A DNA stretch of 54,051 nucleotides from Stentor coeruleus (GCA_001970955.1 MPUH01000442.1:1-54051), one strand, 5' to 3'; positions 28,964 through 40,211 are shown, numbered from the stretch's first letter. Translations and numbers: made by a program. Notes: a model not told the origin generated them from the sequence alone.

Positions 28964-30621
28964 TTTTTTATTGCCGAGATAATGAAATTTTATAGAGATT
29001 TTTTTTGGTTTTTGTGTTTGTGGGAAAATTGGGTATTGGGTTTTGAAGTTTGAAGATTAGTTGTGGATTTTAGGAATGTAAAACGGGTTTTGATTGTGTT
29101 GGTGGTTTATAAAACGATTATGGATTATGGAATAATTAAAGATTTTTGAATTGGGGTGTGAAGATTGACTTTGGGAGAATTGGGAAATTTATTATGGCTT
29201 ATAGGAATATTTGCTGGTTTGATGATGATGGGATTTTTTGTATTTTTTAAATAAAATCATTAGAATTTGATGAGCATTTGAAATTGCTTGCTAGTTGTTA
29301 TTAGTTTTTGAATTTAATGTAAAATTGTGATGAGTTTATAGTTTTAGACTGTGGTCAAAAATATTTAGTGTAATAGCATATAGTACAAGTAAATATTAAA
29401 ACTTGTATTGAAGAATCAGCGATAAATAAATTTAGTAAGTGAAAACTAAAAAATATTACAAAATATTGAAATAATCTTTTATAAAATATAATTTTATTCA
29501 ATGCTAATTTATATATTTAGATAATCGAATACTGAAATCAAACTAGACTCTCTGCTAATTTTTAAAATTCTAATAAATATAAATGCATTTCAATCATATA
29601 AACCCTTGTAAACTTATTATATAAATAAAAATCTATTGCCAAGAATATTTCAAAGATTATAATCAAACTATAAAAGTATTCATAAGCACATCAGATTATA
29701 ATAAGCATATAATTGTTTATATAAATATAAGAAAATATTATTATTATTATCAAACATAAAAGCTCAAATTCACAAAAAATAGTACCCTTCTATAAAATTC
29801 ACAAACAACTTAATCATAATAATAATATCCACACTTAAACTATTTTAAATATTTCCAAAGTTTTATAATTTCTGCATTTACTCTAAATCTACTTCAAATA
29901 TCTATGTTTTTTTTCTCAATAACATAGTTTTATGAAATACAAAAAGAACTCATTAATTAACAAGATGATAATAAGACACAAAAGTTCTAGAAAATTTACA
30001 AAGTCATGCAAAGGTTTTTGAAGTTTTTTAAAGTAAAAAATTGTTAATGAAAGCATTGGAATTTCAATAAAAAAATTAGCTTAAATAATACAAAACTATT
30101 TTGTGAATGAGTCTTAAATTTTGATATAAAAGGCTAAAAAGAAAGATGAAAGCCAAAAAAATGTTAAAATAATAGGTCAAGAAAATATTTTTTGTTGTTG
30201 GACCATGAGTATTTTGTGATTATAGTGTTTAATTAATTAAGATCGTATAAAATATAAGATTTTTTTGAAGATATTCGGAAATACGGAAATACTTAAATTT
30301 TTGTTTAAGTTTTCTATAAACCTAGTTAGAATTATCTAGAATATTTTATTTTCCCAACATAAAAATTTACAAAAGTCAGCTAAAACTCAAGGATATCATC
30401 TTTGAAGCGTTAAAGTTGAAATGCCAGGTCTTGAAAAAGAGCTAATCATAAAATTTATCAAATAAACACTTAAAATTTCTTATAATATAAACATTTATTT
30501 ATCTAACTTTTATATTCAACACCCTAATCATATAATATTTATGGTATATATATCCATATTTTAACATACCTAACTCTTATCAAAACTTTACTTTACATAT
30601 AAAGTGCGAAACCTTCGAAAT
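28964..30621. other. 1.66-kb AT-rich intergenic region
   Basis: No supported gene. The first 250 bases are strongly G-rich on plus, which is the C-rich leader of the minus-strand TPR/IQ gene. The rest is very AT-rich with many homopolymer runs. A 39-codon open frame ending near 30451 (LKDIIFEALKLKCQVLKKS) is too short to call. Confidence 0.65.
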
Positions 30622-31011
30622 CTAATTTCTCACAACATTCAAATGCTTTGAAAAATTATAGTTTTTCAAATAACACATTTGGCATAACCCTTTTGCGTAG
30701 TGTTTTCGATTGATGTGTTCGCATTCCCAAGCACTTTTATCACGTCCAAGCTTATGATAGCAATTGTTGCACATGTTTTTCGCGTAATGCTTTCTTAAGA
30801 AATGTGGACAAGCTGTGACTTTTTTGCATCTTTTTTTCGGTTCTGATTCGAATATGCTTGGGAGCTTTTCGTCTGAGGATAGAGCTGAATAAACAGGGTA
30901 AGGTAAATCTAAATTGATCGGCCAAAATCCATTGCTTGGTTTAAGAATAGACATCATGTTTGTGAAGACTGTATTGTTAGAAACTTCTTGCGAGTCCTTG
31001 CCTGACAACAT
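30622..31011 (-). CDS. Small protein with two tandem Cys/His (zinc-binding-type) modules
   Basis: A 129-residue protein. After a 60-residue N-terminal part, two modules repeat exactly the same spacing, C-x-H-x4-H-x5-C-x2-C: Cys68, His70, His75, Cys81, Cys84, and Cys97, His99, His104, Cys110, Cys113. Both contain RKHYAK and a CxxCY end. The regular ligands imply two zinc sites. I have seen similar HYAKG.C..CY repeats in other protists but know no function; DNA, RNA or protein binding are all possible. The basic stretch KKRCKK before the first module may be a nuclear signal. The start follows ACTATATAAATAAT. Confidence 0.8.
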   Translation of the reverse strand: MLSGKDSQEVSNNTVFTNMMSILKPSNGFWPINLDLPYPVYSALSSDEKLPSIFESEPKKRCKKVTACPHFLRKHYAKNMCNNCYHKLGRDKSAWECEHINRKHYAKGLCQMCYLKNYNFSKHLNVVRN

Positions 31012-31995
31012 ATTATTTATATAGTATTCACCATTAATTTTGTTGGTGTATCATTTTTATTATAGTTTAAATTCGAACCCTTAGGGCTTGATGATTATGT
31101 TTTAGGTAATTTAGAAAAGTATTGATTGAGAGGTATAAAATGAATTTTTCCTCAATGTTGAGATAAAGATTAAGCTTTGCTGGGTGTTTTTTTTTACATT
31201 AAATCGGTATTAAAGTCTATGCCTGAGAGTGTTTTCAAAGTTAAAATCCTGATACAGTTTTTTTCAATTTTTTCCAAGCCTTTGAAGATTTACTAATTAT
31301 CCAGAAATTTTGTTCTTCCTAAGCTTTGGAGACCTTAAAACCTATATTTTCGTTTAACCCTCTGCTTAGCATTAGAAAAACCTCAACACGATAAAATAGC
31401 CACAGTCTGGCAACAAAAATTTTATTGTAAAAGGAAATCTTTCCATAGAAGAACTTGGAAAAAAATCTTTAATCAAGCCTGAAAAAACTATCACAAAGAC
31501 TTTATCATGCTTTTTGTTAAACCCTGATAAATTTTTAAGGGTTTGACATGAGATAATCTTATAGTCTTGTGAAATTTTATTAGACTTAGATTTTCATATT
31601 TACTAATTTGCCTTGAAATGTTAAAGGCTAATAAACAAAGTGAAAAAGATTTGAATCAGTAGAAGATATTATGTATCTTGTATCTGTTTTTAAGATTTTA
31701 GTTTATGTTAAGATATAGGAAAGGGAAAATATTGAAAGATTGTATTGAAAGGAGATTATGGATTATTGGGTAAAGAAAGGTTTGAAAAGGAAAATTATAG
31801 CGTTTCAGAAGATGATTAAGTGATTGTCGGTGGGTTGAAGGTAGGAAATTGAAGATATGAAAGTTTAATGTATGTAAAAATGGGTCTTGGAAAATGGAAC
31901 TGGTGATGCCCAATTTGAAAGGAGTGAAGTTTGATATGGTAAAGATCTTTAGTTTTTGGAAAAGAGTTTTTTGAAGGTATGATGGGAATACTTTG

Positions 31996-32182
31996 GCTTT
32001 GAGAGTTTATTAGAAGTTTATGTATAAATGGTTTATTGCCTAGCAGTGGGTATTATGAATTTTTTTTTATTAAACCATAAACCTTGCCTATATTTGGGCA
32101 AATCATACAAGTNGCTTTGAGAGTTTATTAGAAGTTTATGTATAAATGGTTTATTGCCTATATTTGGGCAAATCATACAAGT
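31996..32182. other. Assembly join with single N at 32113 and an unequal repeated flank
   Basis: Bases 31996-32112 (117 nt) and 32114-32182 (69 nt) are the same locus represented twice. The left version carries 48 extra bases. An overlap between contigs that differ by this indel explains the failure to merge. Confidence 0.88.
32041..32088. other. 48-nt insertion flanked by TTGCCTA direct repeats (IES-like)
   Basis: The insertion is present left of the N and absent right of it. Both ends lie at TTGCCTA, so removal between the two copies leaves one TTGCCTA and one TA. The interior has a T9 run. It could be a retained internal eliminated sequence, an allelic indel or a small duplication product. 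Confidence 0.4.
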
Positions 32183-33547
32183 TCATGAATTTTTTATATG
32201 TCAGGAGAGATTGAAAATGCAAGCGTATTGAATAAAGAAAAATTATTATAAAAATTATTTACAAGAATTATGAGTTAGCAAATTTAGCCTAATTATTTGC
32301 CTTATTTATTAATAGCCTTAATAAATTATATAAAAATCTTTTAACTATAAATCCAAGGAGCTTCGTACAAAAAAATCTTAAACTATTTTCTTATATAAAA
32401 TTCATAAACATATAAATCCTATAAATTCACCTTCTATTTGCATACTTAAATTAAAATACACTAATATCTTTTTTTAAATCCCAATTTTTCTCTGCAAAAC
32501 TAAAAGTATTATTGTTTATTAGTTTTCAATTTTACCTTATTATTTTATTTCGAAACTAAAAAAAAATCAAAAATTATAGAAAAAGTTTTACAAAAATAAA
32601 ACAGGATTTTTTTCTGTTTTACATAATAGGTGATGATGGTTTTTTTGTTAAAGTAAGCAATGATATATTGTTTATTTTAAAATTTTAGGAAAATATTTAA
32701 TGAACTTATCCTTGTAATAATTTTTGAATAGAAAGTTGAAGTGATTGTAAGGATATCTTTGAAAAGAAAAGTTAATAAGATTTTATTAAAGGAAATACAA
32801 TTTATAAAAGATGCATTAAAATTGAATGAATTAAGATTGTAGGAATAGAAATTGAGGATTTGGTTGATATTATAAAATACAAATGATATAAATTATAATA
32901 TAATGCAAGATTAAATGATAGAATCTTTTGTATTACATGAAAAAAAAATTGAAGTTATTATTTTTGTATTAAGAAGATTGTATTGAGCTTAGGCTAGGAA
33001 AAATAAGTATTTATACAGATTATTTTGAAGAGATTTCGTTTGAGAATCAATATCTGAAAATCATTATTTATAGTAATATAAAAATTTATATTCCAAAAAC
33101 AAAATACTCACTTTTTTAATCAAATTCTAGATTATAACAATTTCACTATAAGCTAAAAAAAATCCTAATAATTTCTTCAATTTCCAAACTACTTATCTAA
33201 ACCCAAACAAAAATAAAATCTGCATTATTTATAGAAAATGTCTTTATTCTACTAGTCTTCAATCCTCTAAAAGCCACCTACCCAATATCCTAATCCAAAC
33301 CCCAACCTTTTCCATTAAAAAATTACTCCGTTTCTCTTACCACCCCATAACTAAGCACTCCCAAATCAACCTTTTTTTCAATATAATCTAATAAATACTA
33401 TCCTCATCTTCATAATCCTAAATCCAAACCCAAAACATAAACTCAAAAAATCCCTATCAAAAAACTCCACACTTTCCTTAATTTCTTCTATCTGAACTAC
33501 TTTTAACTATAATTACAAGCTAAGTCATCTAATAAAAAATATAAAGC

Positions 33548-33757
33548 ATGGAAGTCCCTCAAGATCATCATAAAAACACCAGTGCACCTTCACAAGCTTC
33601 TCTATTATCAGTAGGAGGAGCTTTTAAACCAAAACGCACAACTTCTCATCAAGACAAGGAAGTTAATACAAATTTGCATGGTCAACCTCAGGAACCTCCA
33701 ACAGTCAAGCCTATAGACGACAAAAGCTCAAGTTGTTTAAAATGCGAGATTCTTTAG
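33548..33757 (+). CDS. Small CaaX-type prenylated protein
   Basis: A 69-residue hydrophilic protein rich in Pro, Gln, His, Lys and Ser, ending SSSCLKCEIL. The last four residues, CEIL, form a CaaX box; Leu at the end predicts geranylgeranylation. The Cys three residues before could be palmitoylated. The rest looks disordered. Its C-rich leader and an A/T stretch near the ATG match neighbouring genes, which supports it as real. It ends 88 bp before the PIEZO start on the same strand. No 15-nt intron joins the two frames. Confidence 0.6.
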   Translation: MEVPQDHHKNTSAPSQASLLSVGGAFKPKRTTSHQDKEVNTNLHGQPQEPPTVKPIDDKSSSCLKCEIL

Positions 33758-33845
33758 TTTTTTAGTCAAAAATTTAATATTTCTTCATTAAGTTCACTAG
33801 AAGTAAAATCTGAATAATCCACCTAGGATTACGATTAAAGTAATA

Positions 33846-36800
33846 ATGGTTTTACCAAGTATATGCATCAGCTTAATATTTGTTGCTGGCTGGTACGTCA
33901 AATCATATACATCAGGAGCATATATTTTGTTGGGGCTAATATTATGGCTTAGACGAGTTTTTGTGTCAAGTCTTACAGAAATATACGACCTTGGGTTGTT
34001 TTTGAGTCTTGGACTTTTGATTTCGAAACTTGGAGTTTTGGTTTTATTTGACAAAATCGGATATGAAGAAGTTATAAAGGACTTCTTAGATTTTAACTTT
34101 GATAGAAAAGACTATATGGTTATTATCCCTGATATCGCTGTAGTGGTTTTATGTATTTTAGGTAGATGGGCTACTCAAGAATTACTTATGTTTAAATATC
34201 AGAAATATATAAGAATTGCATCATTACCTTTACTTATTACTGCTGGACTATGTAGATTCTCTTTTGCAAACTTATTCTACTTAATATTCTCAATCTTCCA
34301 AGTAACATTCTATTGCTTAAAAATCACAGGGTACGATCGATTAGTAGCATTTTCCACAAGTTTAATCAGCACAATGCAACTTTCTTACCCTTATTTCCAA
34401 GCCTTTATGAAAGAAGAGTATTATTTTTTATTAGAACAAGAAGAAAGCTATGGACTTCTACAGTTTTCTGGATGGGAATGGGTTGAGCTTATTTTAATTG
34501 TCCTGGTAAATGGGGCATTTTCAGCGATAACTTTTTATTTGTATGAAATTGGGTTTGATTTTAAAAGAAGGGAATCATTATTACAAAGACCAAGTGATGA
34601 AGAATTACATAATGTTTCTGAGACTATTTTGAATATAAAATATATACTTGCTTATGTTGTTGGGGTTTTTATGCTATGGATATGGATATTTAAATTCCCA
34701 GGACCTAGTGGACTTGCGATTATGATGTGGATATTTTTTTCAATAGTATTGAAAAGTTCAGATGCTTTAAAAGTTTTGACACAATGTTTTTTGATTCCTG
34801 TGCTTTTTGTATCTTTTGTAAGCTTTTATGTTGCGACTATTTATAATATTACTGGATATGAGACAAATTTCGGATTGTATACTTTGAATGATATATGGCT
34901 TGATTTATGCTTTGTTGTTGGAACTATTTTTTCTATTGCGATTGTGTATTATTATTTAAAAGATACTTCTTCGATATTGTTTTTTCCTGGAATCTGGTAT
35001 GGGAGGATATTTGCTAAGGTCTTTAAAAAAATATACATAATTTCACTTGTCGTTTTGTTTTTGATTGGACTTTCTGATATCAATATTTTGCATTCAATAC
35101 TTATGATCATGTGTATCCTTTTTATGATGAATCCAATATCCATCAAAACTCACTGGAAATGGCTTTTAGGGTATAATATGTTTATGCTTTTTATTAGATA
35201 TCTTTATTCAATACTTAATGAGTTTATAAATTGGAACAATAAGGAATTCTTTCAAGTTATTGGCCTTAACGACACCCCAAACGAATCTATTATCCCATAC
35301 GACTACCTCATCTGGATTTTACTTTTCTCTGTATCCTTACAGCATTACGCTAACCAAATCAAATGCAAAAAAGGGAAAAAAATAGAAAACTTCATTATCG
35401 ACAACGTAAAAAAAGTTTATAAATTTATCAGAAGTATCGAAATCTATGTTATGTACACAATCATTATAACTTTAATATACATAAGCAATACAAACATACT
35501 AAATTTTATCCGTTTATCAATAGTCTGCCTATGTTTTGTAAGACATTTCAGCTACAGATACAATACTTTATCCTACAATTTCATAAGTTCATATCCACTT
35601 TTAGTAGTATTAGAAGTATATTCTGGTATATTATTAGGAAGTAGATATTTATTCCAATTTGAAAAATTTTTCTCATTAGATATTCAATTTCCAAATATTG
35701 GATATGAGCTTTTTGATAAAAAAAACATGTACATAAGCACTGCATCTGATTGTGGGATATTCATAGCAAGTGTATTTGCTTCAAGAAACTGCAAAGAGTT
35801 AGTAAGATTTAAAAAACTCATAATGAATGAACAGGGAGCTTTTTACAAATATTTTTTTCAACCATTTCAATACTTTTTTATCATTGCAATGTTTGCTTTT
35901 TCAATATTTTATCGGCTTTCATTGACTATGCTTTTGACAATTTTTATTATTGGGTTTTATGAAATTTACATATCGATTTATTTTACTTTTATTAGTAAGT
36001 TTAAAATGAGTAGAGAACTTAAACATGAATGGAGAGCTAGGGCGACTTTATGGAAGTATATTTTTTTTAATAACATCGTTGCTATGCTTTTAGCTTATTT
36101 CAGGTTTTTAATTAACAGTGAAATAATAAGTGAAGAACTTGTGAACTATTTTGAATGGGGATTATTTTTGTGTGGGTTTATAAAAGAAAGTGATGATTCA
36201 GTTGTCATGTCTGAAGCTTATGGATATTTGCTTATTTTAGTCTTGTTAATAATAGAGCGTCATTGTCTGCAAGCATCAATTCCTAAAATCTTATACAGTG
36301 AAGGTAAAGGGTGGAAGTCAGAAATCCAAACAGAAGAAACTAATGATGACAATACTGATATTCTTTCAGAGAAAATTGATCGAATGAAAATTTTTGTCTT
36401 CCTCAAATCTATAGGCGAGTCTTTGATTCCAATGGCGATTTTACTCTTAGCTTTTGATAAAATAACAATTATCTCAGTCTGTTATGTTGGAGCTGTTTTT
36501 TTAGTCTCATGTTCTCCAAACCTCACAAGTCCTATAATCCTTTATATTATCCTTGTTTTTATGACTGATGTTCAATACACTTTAGTTCTTAGCAATATCA
36601 ATAAAGATACTTCATCATATATCCCAAGTTCTGAAATCCCTTTGAAAATCCCATGGTTCGAACAAGAACCATATTGGCCATCTGATAATGCTAAATTTCT
36701 TAATATGGGCACTGATGCAAGACAATTGTATGGAATTTGTTATGATATGCTTAGTCAAGTATGCGTTTTAATGTACTATTCATATCTATCTATAAGTGAA

Positions 36801-39800
36801 ATTGAATTACAAGAACTTAAAAGAAAACTTTTTAATAAATCTGTAGATGAAAGAGATCAAGGCGATCAAGGTGATGCTATGGAAAATGAAGGTTTTCTTA
36901 AACAGATTTTTACATATACAAAATATTACTTTTATTTGTTTTCAAGATTGTTGGTTGTAGGTATAGTTTTACTTTTTATCACGCAGAGTTTAGGTTTGCT
37001 ATCATCTTTGTATTGTATTTTCTGTTTAATTTTTATTTATAAGGAAAATGATATTTTGGTATCTAAGCATGTGAGCTCGTATATTGATTTACTTAGTTGG
37101 TTTTTAAGGTTTATGGTTATAGACTTAACACTACAGATGGCTATACAATTGCCTTATAATTTTATTAAAGGAGGGGAATTTGAAATATGGTGCCAGTATA
37201 TTGGGTTAATGAAAATCCTTAATACTGATGAGACAATAGATGAACAGGTTCTTAAAAGCCGTCATTCAACAATTCTCTTTAAAGTTTATACTTTTACATT
37301 TCTTTTTATGGTTTATAGGATGATGAAAAGTACTGATTATATTGAAACTATGGAAAAACATTATGCTAAAGCAGGGACTACTGCAAAAAGTATAGCTAAA
37401 GATGTATCAGAAAAATTTAATGATGATAGGATTAGTAAGTATATGTTTTATAGAGGAAGTAAAGCACGATTTCAAAGTCAGTTAAGGAAGTTTGAAGAAA
37501 TTTTGACGAAATTAAACAAACGTTATTCGAATAAAGAAAATGCTACACTGCTTCCTTCAAAAAGTTTTATGTTTGAAGCTGAACATTCATACTCTGCTGA
37601 TTTGTGTAATAAACTTATGATAAATAAAGGTGTTCATACTGTTGGATTTCAAAGAGATCAACCATTAACAGCTAGGATAAAATTTTTTTTTATTAAGCTT
37701 GTTAATCCTTATCTATTCAAAGATTTCATTGAAAGAATCAGTCCTTTTGGTGTTATGCTAAACAAAGATGCTCTTAATGAACAAGCACAACGAGAAGCGA
37801 ACAAAAAGAAATACTATAAAAAACTTAACATTTTCCAAGACAATGACTCTGAATCAAATTCAGACCAAGAAGTTAACCTAAACGAAAGTTATGAACCTGA
37901 AGTAGTCGAATACAATATCTTATGGAGTGATTATTTCAAATTAATCTTATACATAATTGGTAGTAGTACAGAAGCAATAGTTTTTCTCTGTTTTTTCTTA
38001 AACCATTACAATTACGCAAGCCTCGAATCAATAATCTTCCCTCTATCAGCAATAGGTTATGCCCTTATAGATTATCCAAGACCAAATGTCAAGTATTTTA
38101 CATACATGATGGTTTATGCTGAGATTGTTTTTTTCTTAAAATTTGTTTTCCAATTAGAAGTCTGGGAAGCTTTACTTGGACCAAATGCTCTAAAAGACTA
38201 TAAAGATTCTTTAAAAATCGGGTTTAATTTACCTCAAAATACATATAGCGAAACTATTGTTTATTATGTTCTTTGGGATGTTATAGTTATGATTTCATTA
38301 CTTTTTCATCAACATTATTTGTTTAAAGTTGGATTGAGATACAAAAATGAAAGTGAAATTGAGTCTTTAGAACAAGCTAAGATTAGGAATAAAATGGAAG
38401 TTAAGAAAAATGAACAACAGACTGGATTTTTTTTGAGGATGCTTTTGTTTTCTGAAGAAGAAAAACCAGGGAAAGATTTGTATTCGCCTACTATTTTTGT
38501 TCAGTTGATAATACTTTTTTATATTTTTTGTTGCTTTTCAGCTATGGATGGAAATTCTATTAATATTTCTGAGGCTATTAGGACTAATCAGTTTCAAGGA
38601 AGAATGGTAGGAGCACTTATTGTTCAGATTGCCCTGATTATTATTGATAGGTATTTTTATTTGAAACAAAGTACAAGAGCTTTTCAGACATCAGAGGATT
38701 TTGTGAATAAAGGGAATTTCGCACTTTATTTCAGAGTTATTGTGCATATCCTTTTACTTGTTATTATCCACTTACTTGTCTTTTGGTATTTTCCAATTAA
38801 TGGCAATTATAGCGCTACAGGAAACCCTTATTGTACTAATGAAAATAAAAACGATACTAAAAGGTGTAATAATTTTGAAATCAATGTATACTTGAAAGGA
38901 TTTTATATTTTATATATGATTTATTTGGTTTTTGCCGCATTACAGATTAAACATGGTATGCCTTGTTTTAAAAGAAGTGCATTTCCACTAATGAGAGTTG
39001 CTTCTAGTCCAACACTAGCTTTATTCAAAACATATCGCAGTATCCCATTTTTCTTTGAACTACGAACTCTTATAGACTGGGTATCAACTGAAACTTGTCT
39101 TACCATTTTCCAATGGCTTAAATTTGAAGATATAAACTCCCAACTTTTCATAAACAAATGTGTTCAAAAATCATTAGAAGAAAAACCACAAGGCGATCCA
39201 ATAAGACGATTTGAAAAGTTTTATATGGGTATAGCTTCAATACTCTTATTACTTTTTATAATCTTAGCTCCACTTATTGTTTTTAGTACATTGAATCCTA
39301 TAATTGAATACAATAGTGTTTTGTCTATGAGTTTACGTGTTAGTCTAATGTTTAATGATAGAGAATTCGATATTTTTGAAACAAAAACAGCTGAAGAAAT
39401 CCATTATGTAACTGAAGATGAATGGAAATATTATAAGTTTAGTGAAGTACCTGAACTAACTGCAACAGATGCAGATATTATGCAAAAAGTTACTTTACCT
39501 AGCTTTTCAGATAAGTCTTGGATTTTATCCCCACCAGCTTATACAAAACTTTGTAGTATGATAGATGATTATAACATAACAGCAAAAGCAAGAGCATTTT
39601 ATACTTTTAAAAGAGAATATCCTGCTATAAAAAAAGTTGTAGAATTCGAGGATAATATACAAATCAACGCTACAACTAGGGATAAGTTAAAAAAAGTTAT
39701 TTGCGATGAAAATGAAGATCATGTTGTGATTCCAGAAATGACTATTTTGCTAATAAGATTACCTAGTAAGGGGAATACTATATCTCCAGTTGTAATAAAT

Positions 39801-40211
39801 CAGAAAAATATGAGAAATAATCTTGTGTTGAAGTATAATATTGATGATAAATATTGGACTACTTCTTGCAATGAAACAATGGAAGAAGGTGTTTATCTTT
39901 TCACACTTTCTGATCGTTATAGTCCTATAACTTTTACTTATTCAATCATAACTTTATATATATCAGTTGTCCTTGCTGTTGGGACAATTGTTAAATATCT
40001 TAGTATTGGTAGTGCGATGAATTTGAATTTCACTGATATGAAAAGAACAGATAAACTTGAAACTCTTTGTACTGGTGTTTATGTTAGTCGTATGATTGGG
40101 GATATTAAAAAAGAAGAAGAACTTTATTATGAGTTAATTGATATCCTTAGATCTACAGAAATGACTAAAATGATTACGGGTAGTAGTTCGATTAAACAAA
40201 AAATAGATTAA
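33846..40211 (+). CDS. PIEZO: PIEZO mechanosensitive cation channel
   Basis: The 2121-residue protein has very many membrane helices along its whole length. The C-terminal third carries PIEZO hallmarks. The anchor region is FKTYRSIPFFFELRTLIDW, then TIFQWLKFEDIN and INKCVQKSLEEKP. An outer helix is followed by the extracellular cap (about residues 1815-2030) and the pore-lining last helix (about 2035-2060). The tail KEEELYYELIDILRSTEMTK corresponds to the EEELYAKLI..YRSPE of animal PIEZO. PIEZO forms trimers that open on membrane tension and pass Ca2+ and Na+. In a cell that contracts on touch a role in mechanosensing is likely but inferred. It is shorter than human PIEZO1 (2521), chiefly in the N-terminal blades. 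The 6.4-kb frame has no intron. Confidence 0.95.
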   Translation: MVLPSICISLIFVAGWYVKSYTSGAYILLGLILWLRRVFVSSLTEIYDLGLFLSLGLLISKLGVLVLFDKIGYEEVIKDFLDFNFDRKDYMVIIPDIAVVVLCILGRWATQELLMFKYQKYIRIASLPLLITAGLCRFSFANLFYLIFSIFQVTFYCLKITGYDRLVAFSTSLISTMQLSYPYFQAFMKEEYYFLLEQEESYGLLQFSGWEWVELILIVLVNGAFSAITFYLYEIGFDFKRRESLLQRPSDEELHNVSETILNIKYILAYVVGVFMLWIWIFKFPGPSGLAIMMWIFFSIVLKSSDALKVLTQCFLIPVLFVSFVSFYVATIYNITGYETNFGLYTLNDIWLDLCFVVGTIFSIAIVYYYLKDTSSILFFPGIWYGRIFAKVFKKIYIISLVVLFLIGLSDINILHSILMIMCILFMMNPISIKTHWKWLLGYNMFMLFIRYLYSILNEFINWNNKEFFQVIGLNDTPNESIIPYDYLIWILLFSVSLQHYANQIKCKKGKKIENFIIDNVKKVYKFIRSIEIYVMYTIIITLIYISNTNILNFIRLSIVCLCFVRHFSYRYNTLSYNFISSYPLLVVLEVYSGILLGSRYLFQFEKFFSLDIQFPNIGYELFDKKNMYISTASDCGIFIASVFASRNCKELVRFKKLIMNEQGAFYKYFFQPFQYFFIIAMFAFSIFYRLSLTMLLTIFIIGFYEIYISIYFTFISKFKMSRELKHEWRARATLWKYIFFNNIVAMLLAYFRFLINSEIISEELVNYFEWGLFLCGFIKESDDSVVMSEAYGYLLILVLLIIERHCLQASIPKILYSEGKGWKSEIQTEETNDDNTDILSEKIDRMKIFVFLKSIGESLIPMAILLLAFDKITIISVCYVGAVFLVSCSPNLTSPIILYIILVFMTDVQYTLVLSNINKDTSSYIPSSEIPLKIPWFEQEPYWPSDNAKFLNMGTDARQLYGICYDMLSQVCVLMYYSYLSISEIELQELKRKLFNKSVDERDQGDQGDAMENEGFLKQIFTYTKYYFYLFSRLLVVGIVLLFITQSLGLLSSLYCIFCLIFIYKENDILVSKHVSSYIDLLSWFLRFMVIDLTLQMAIQLPYNFIKGGEFEIWCQYIGLMKILNTDETIDEQVLKSRHSTILFKVYTFTFLFMVYRMMKSTDYIETMEKHYAKAGTTAKSIAKDVSEKFNDDRISKYMFYRGSKARFQSQLRKFEEILTKLNKRYSNKENATLLPSKSFMFEAEHSYSADLCNKLMINKGVHTVGFQRDQPLTARIKFFFIKLVNPYLFKDFIERISPFGVMLNKDALNEQAQREANKKKYYKKLNIFQDNDSESNSDQEVNLNESYEPEVVEYNILWSDYFKLILYIIGSSTEAIVFLCFFLNHYNYASLESIIFPLSAIGYALIDYPRPNVKYFTYMMVYAEIVFFLKFVFQLEVWEALLGPNALKDYKDSLKIGFNLPQNTYSETIVYYVLWDVIVMISLLFHQHYLFKVGLRYKNESEIESLEQAKIRNKMEVKKNEQQTGFFLRMLLFSEEEKPGKDLYSPTIFVQLIILFYIFCCFSAMDGNSINISEAIRTNQFQGRMVGALIVQIALIIIDRYFYLKQSTRAFQTSEDFVNKGNFALYFRVIVHILLLVIIHLLVFWYFPINGNYSATGNPYCTNENKNDTKRCNNFEINVYLKGFYILYMIYLVFAALQIKHGMPCFKRSAFPLMRVASSPTLALFKTYRSIPFFFELRTLIDWVSTETCLTIFQWLKFEDINSQLFINKCVQKSLEEKPQGDPIRRFEKFYMGIASILLLLFIILAPLIVFSTLNPIIEYNSVLSMSLRVSLMFNDREFDIFETKTAEEIHYVTEDEWKYYKFSEVPELTATDADIMQKVTLPSFSDKSWILSPPAYTKLCSMIDDYNITAKARAFYTFKREYPAIKKVVEFEDNIQINATTRDKLKKVICDENEDHVVIPEMTILLIRLPSKGNTISPVVINQKNMRNNLVLKYNIDDKYWTTSCNETMEEGVYLFTLSDRYSPITFTYSIITLYISVVLAVGTIVKYLSIGSAMNLNFTDMKRTDKLETLCTGVYVSRMIGDIKKEEELYYELIDILRSTEMTKMITGSSSIKQKID

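Larger units (their letters stand above)
31012..33547. other. 2.5-kb intergenic region
   Basis: No intact gene. Bases 31340-31680 hold short protein-like frames on plus (NLSIEELGKKSLIKPEKTI near 31430; LEMLKANKQSEKDLNQ near 31615) that may be a decayed gene. Bases 31996-32182 are an assembly join with a 48-nt insertion difference. From about 33110 to 33530 the plus strand is very C-rich (leader of the next gene). A 71-codon minus-strand frame at 31698-31913 is antisense to G-rich DNA and is not accepted. Confidence 0.6.

Noticed and set aside
31066-31086. tRNA T-loop-like TTCGAA string
   Set aside because: No pairing stem around it and no cloverleaf on either strand.
31698-31913. 71-codon minus-strand frame
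   Set aside because: It is the complement of G-rich intergenic DNA, with low-complexity composition and no domain.
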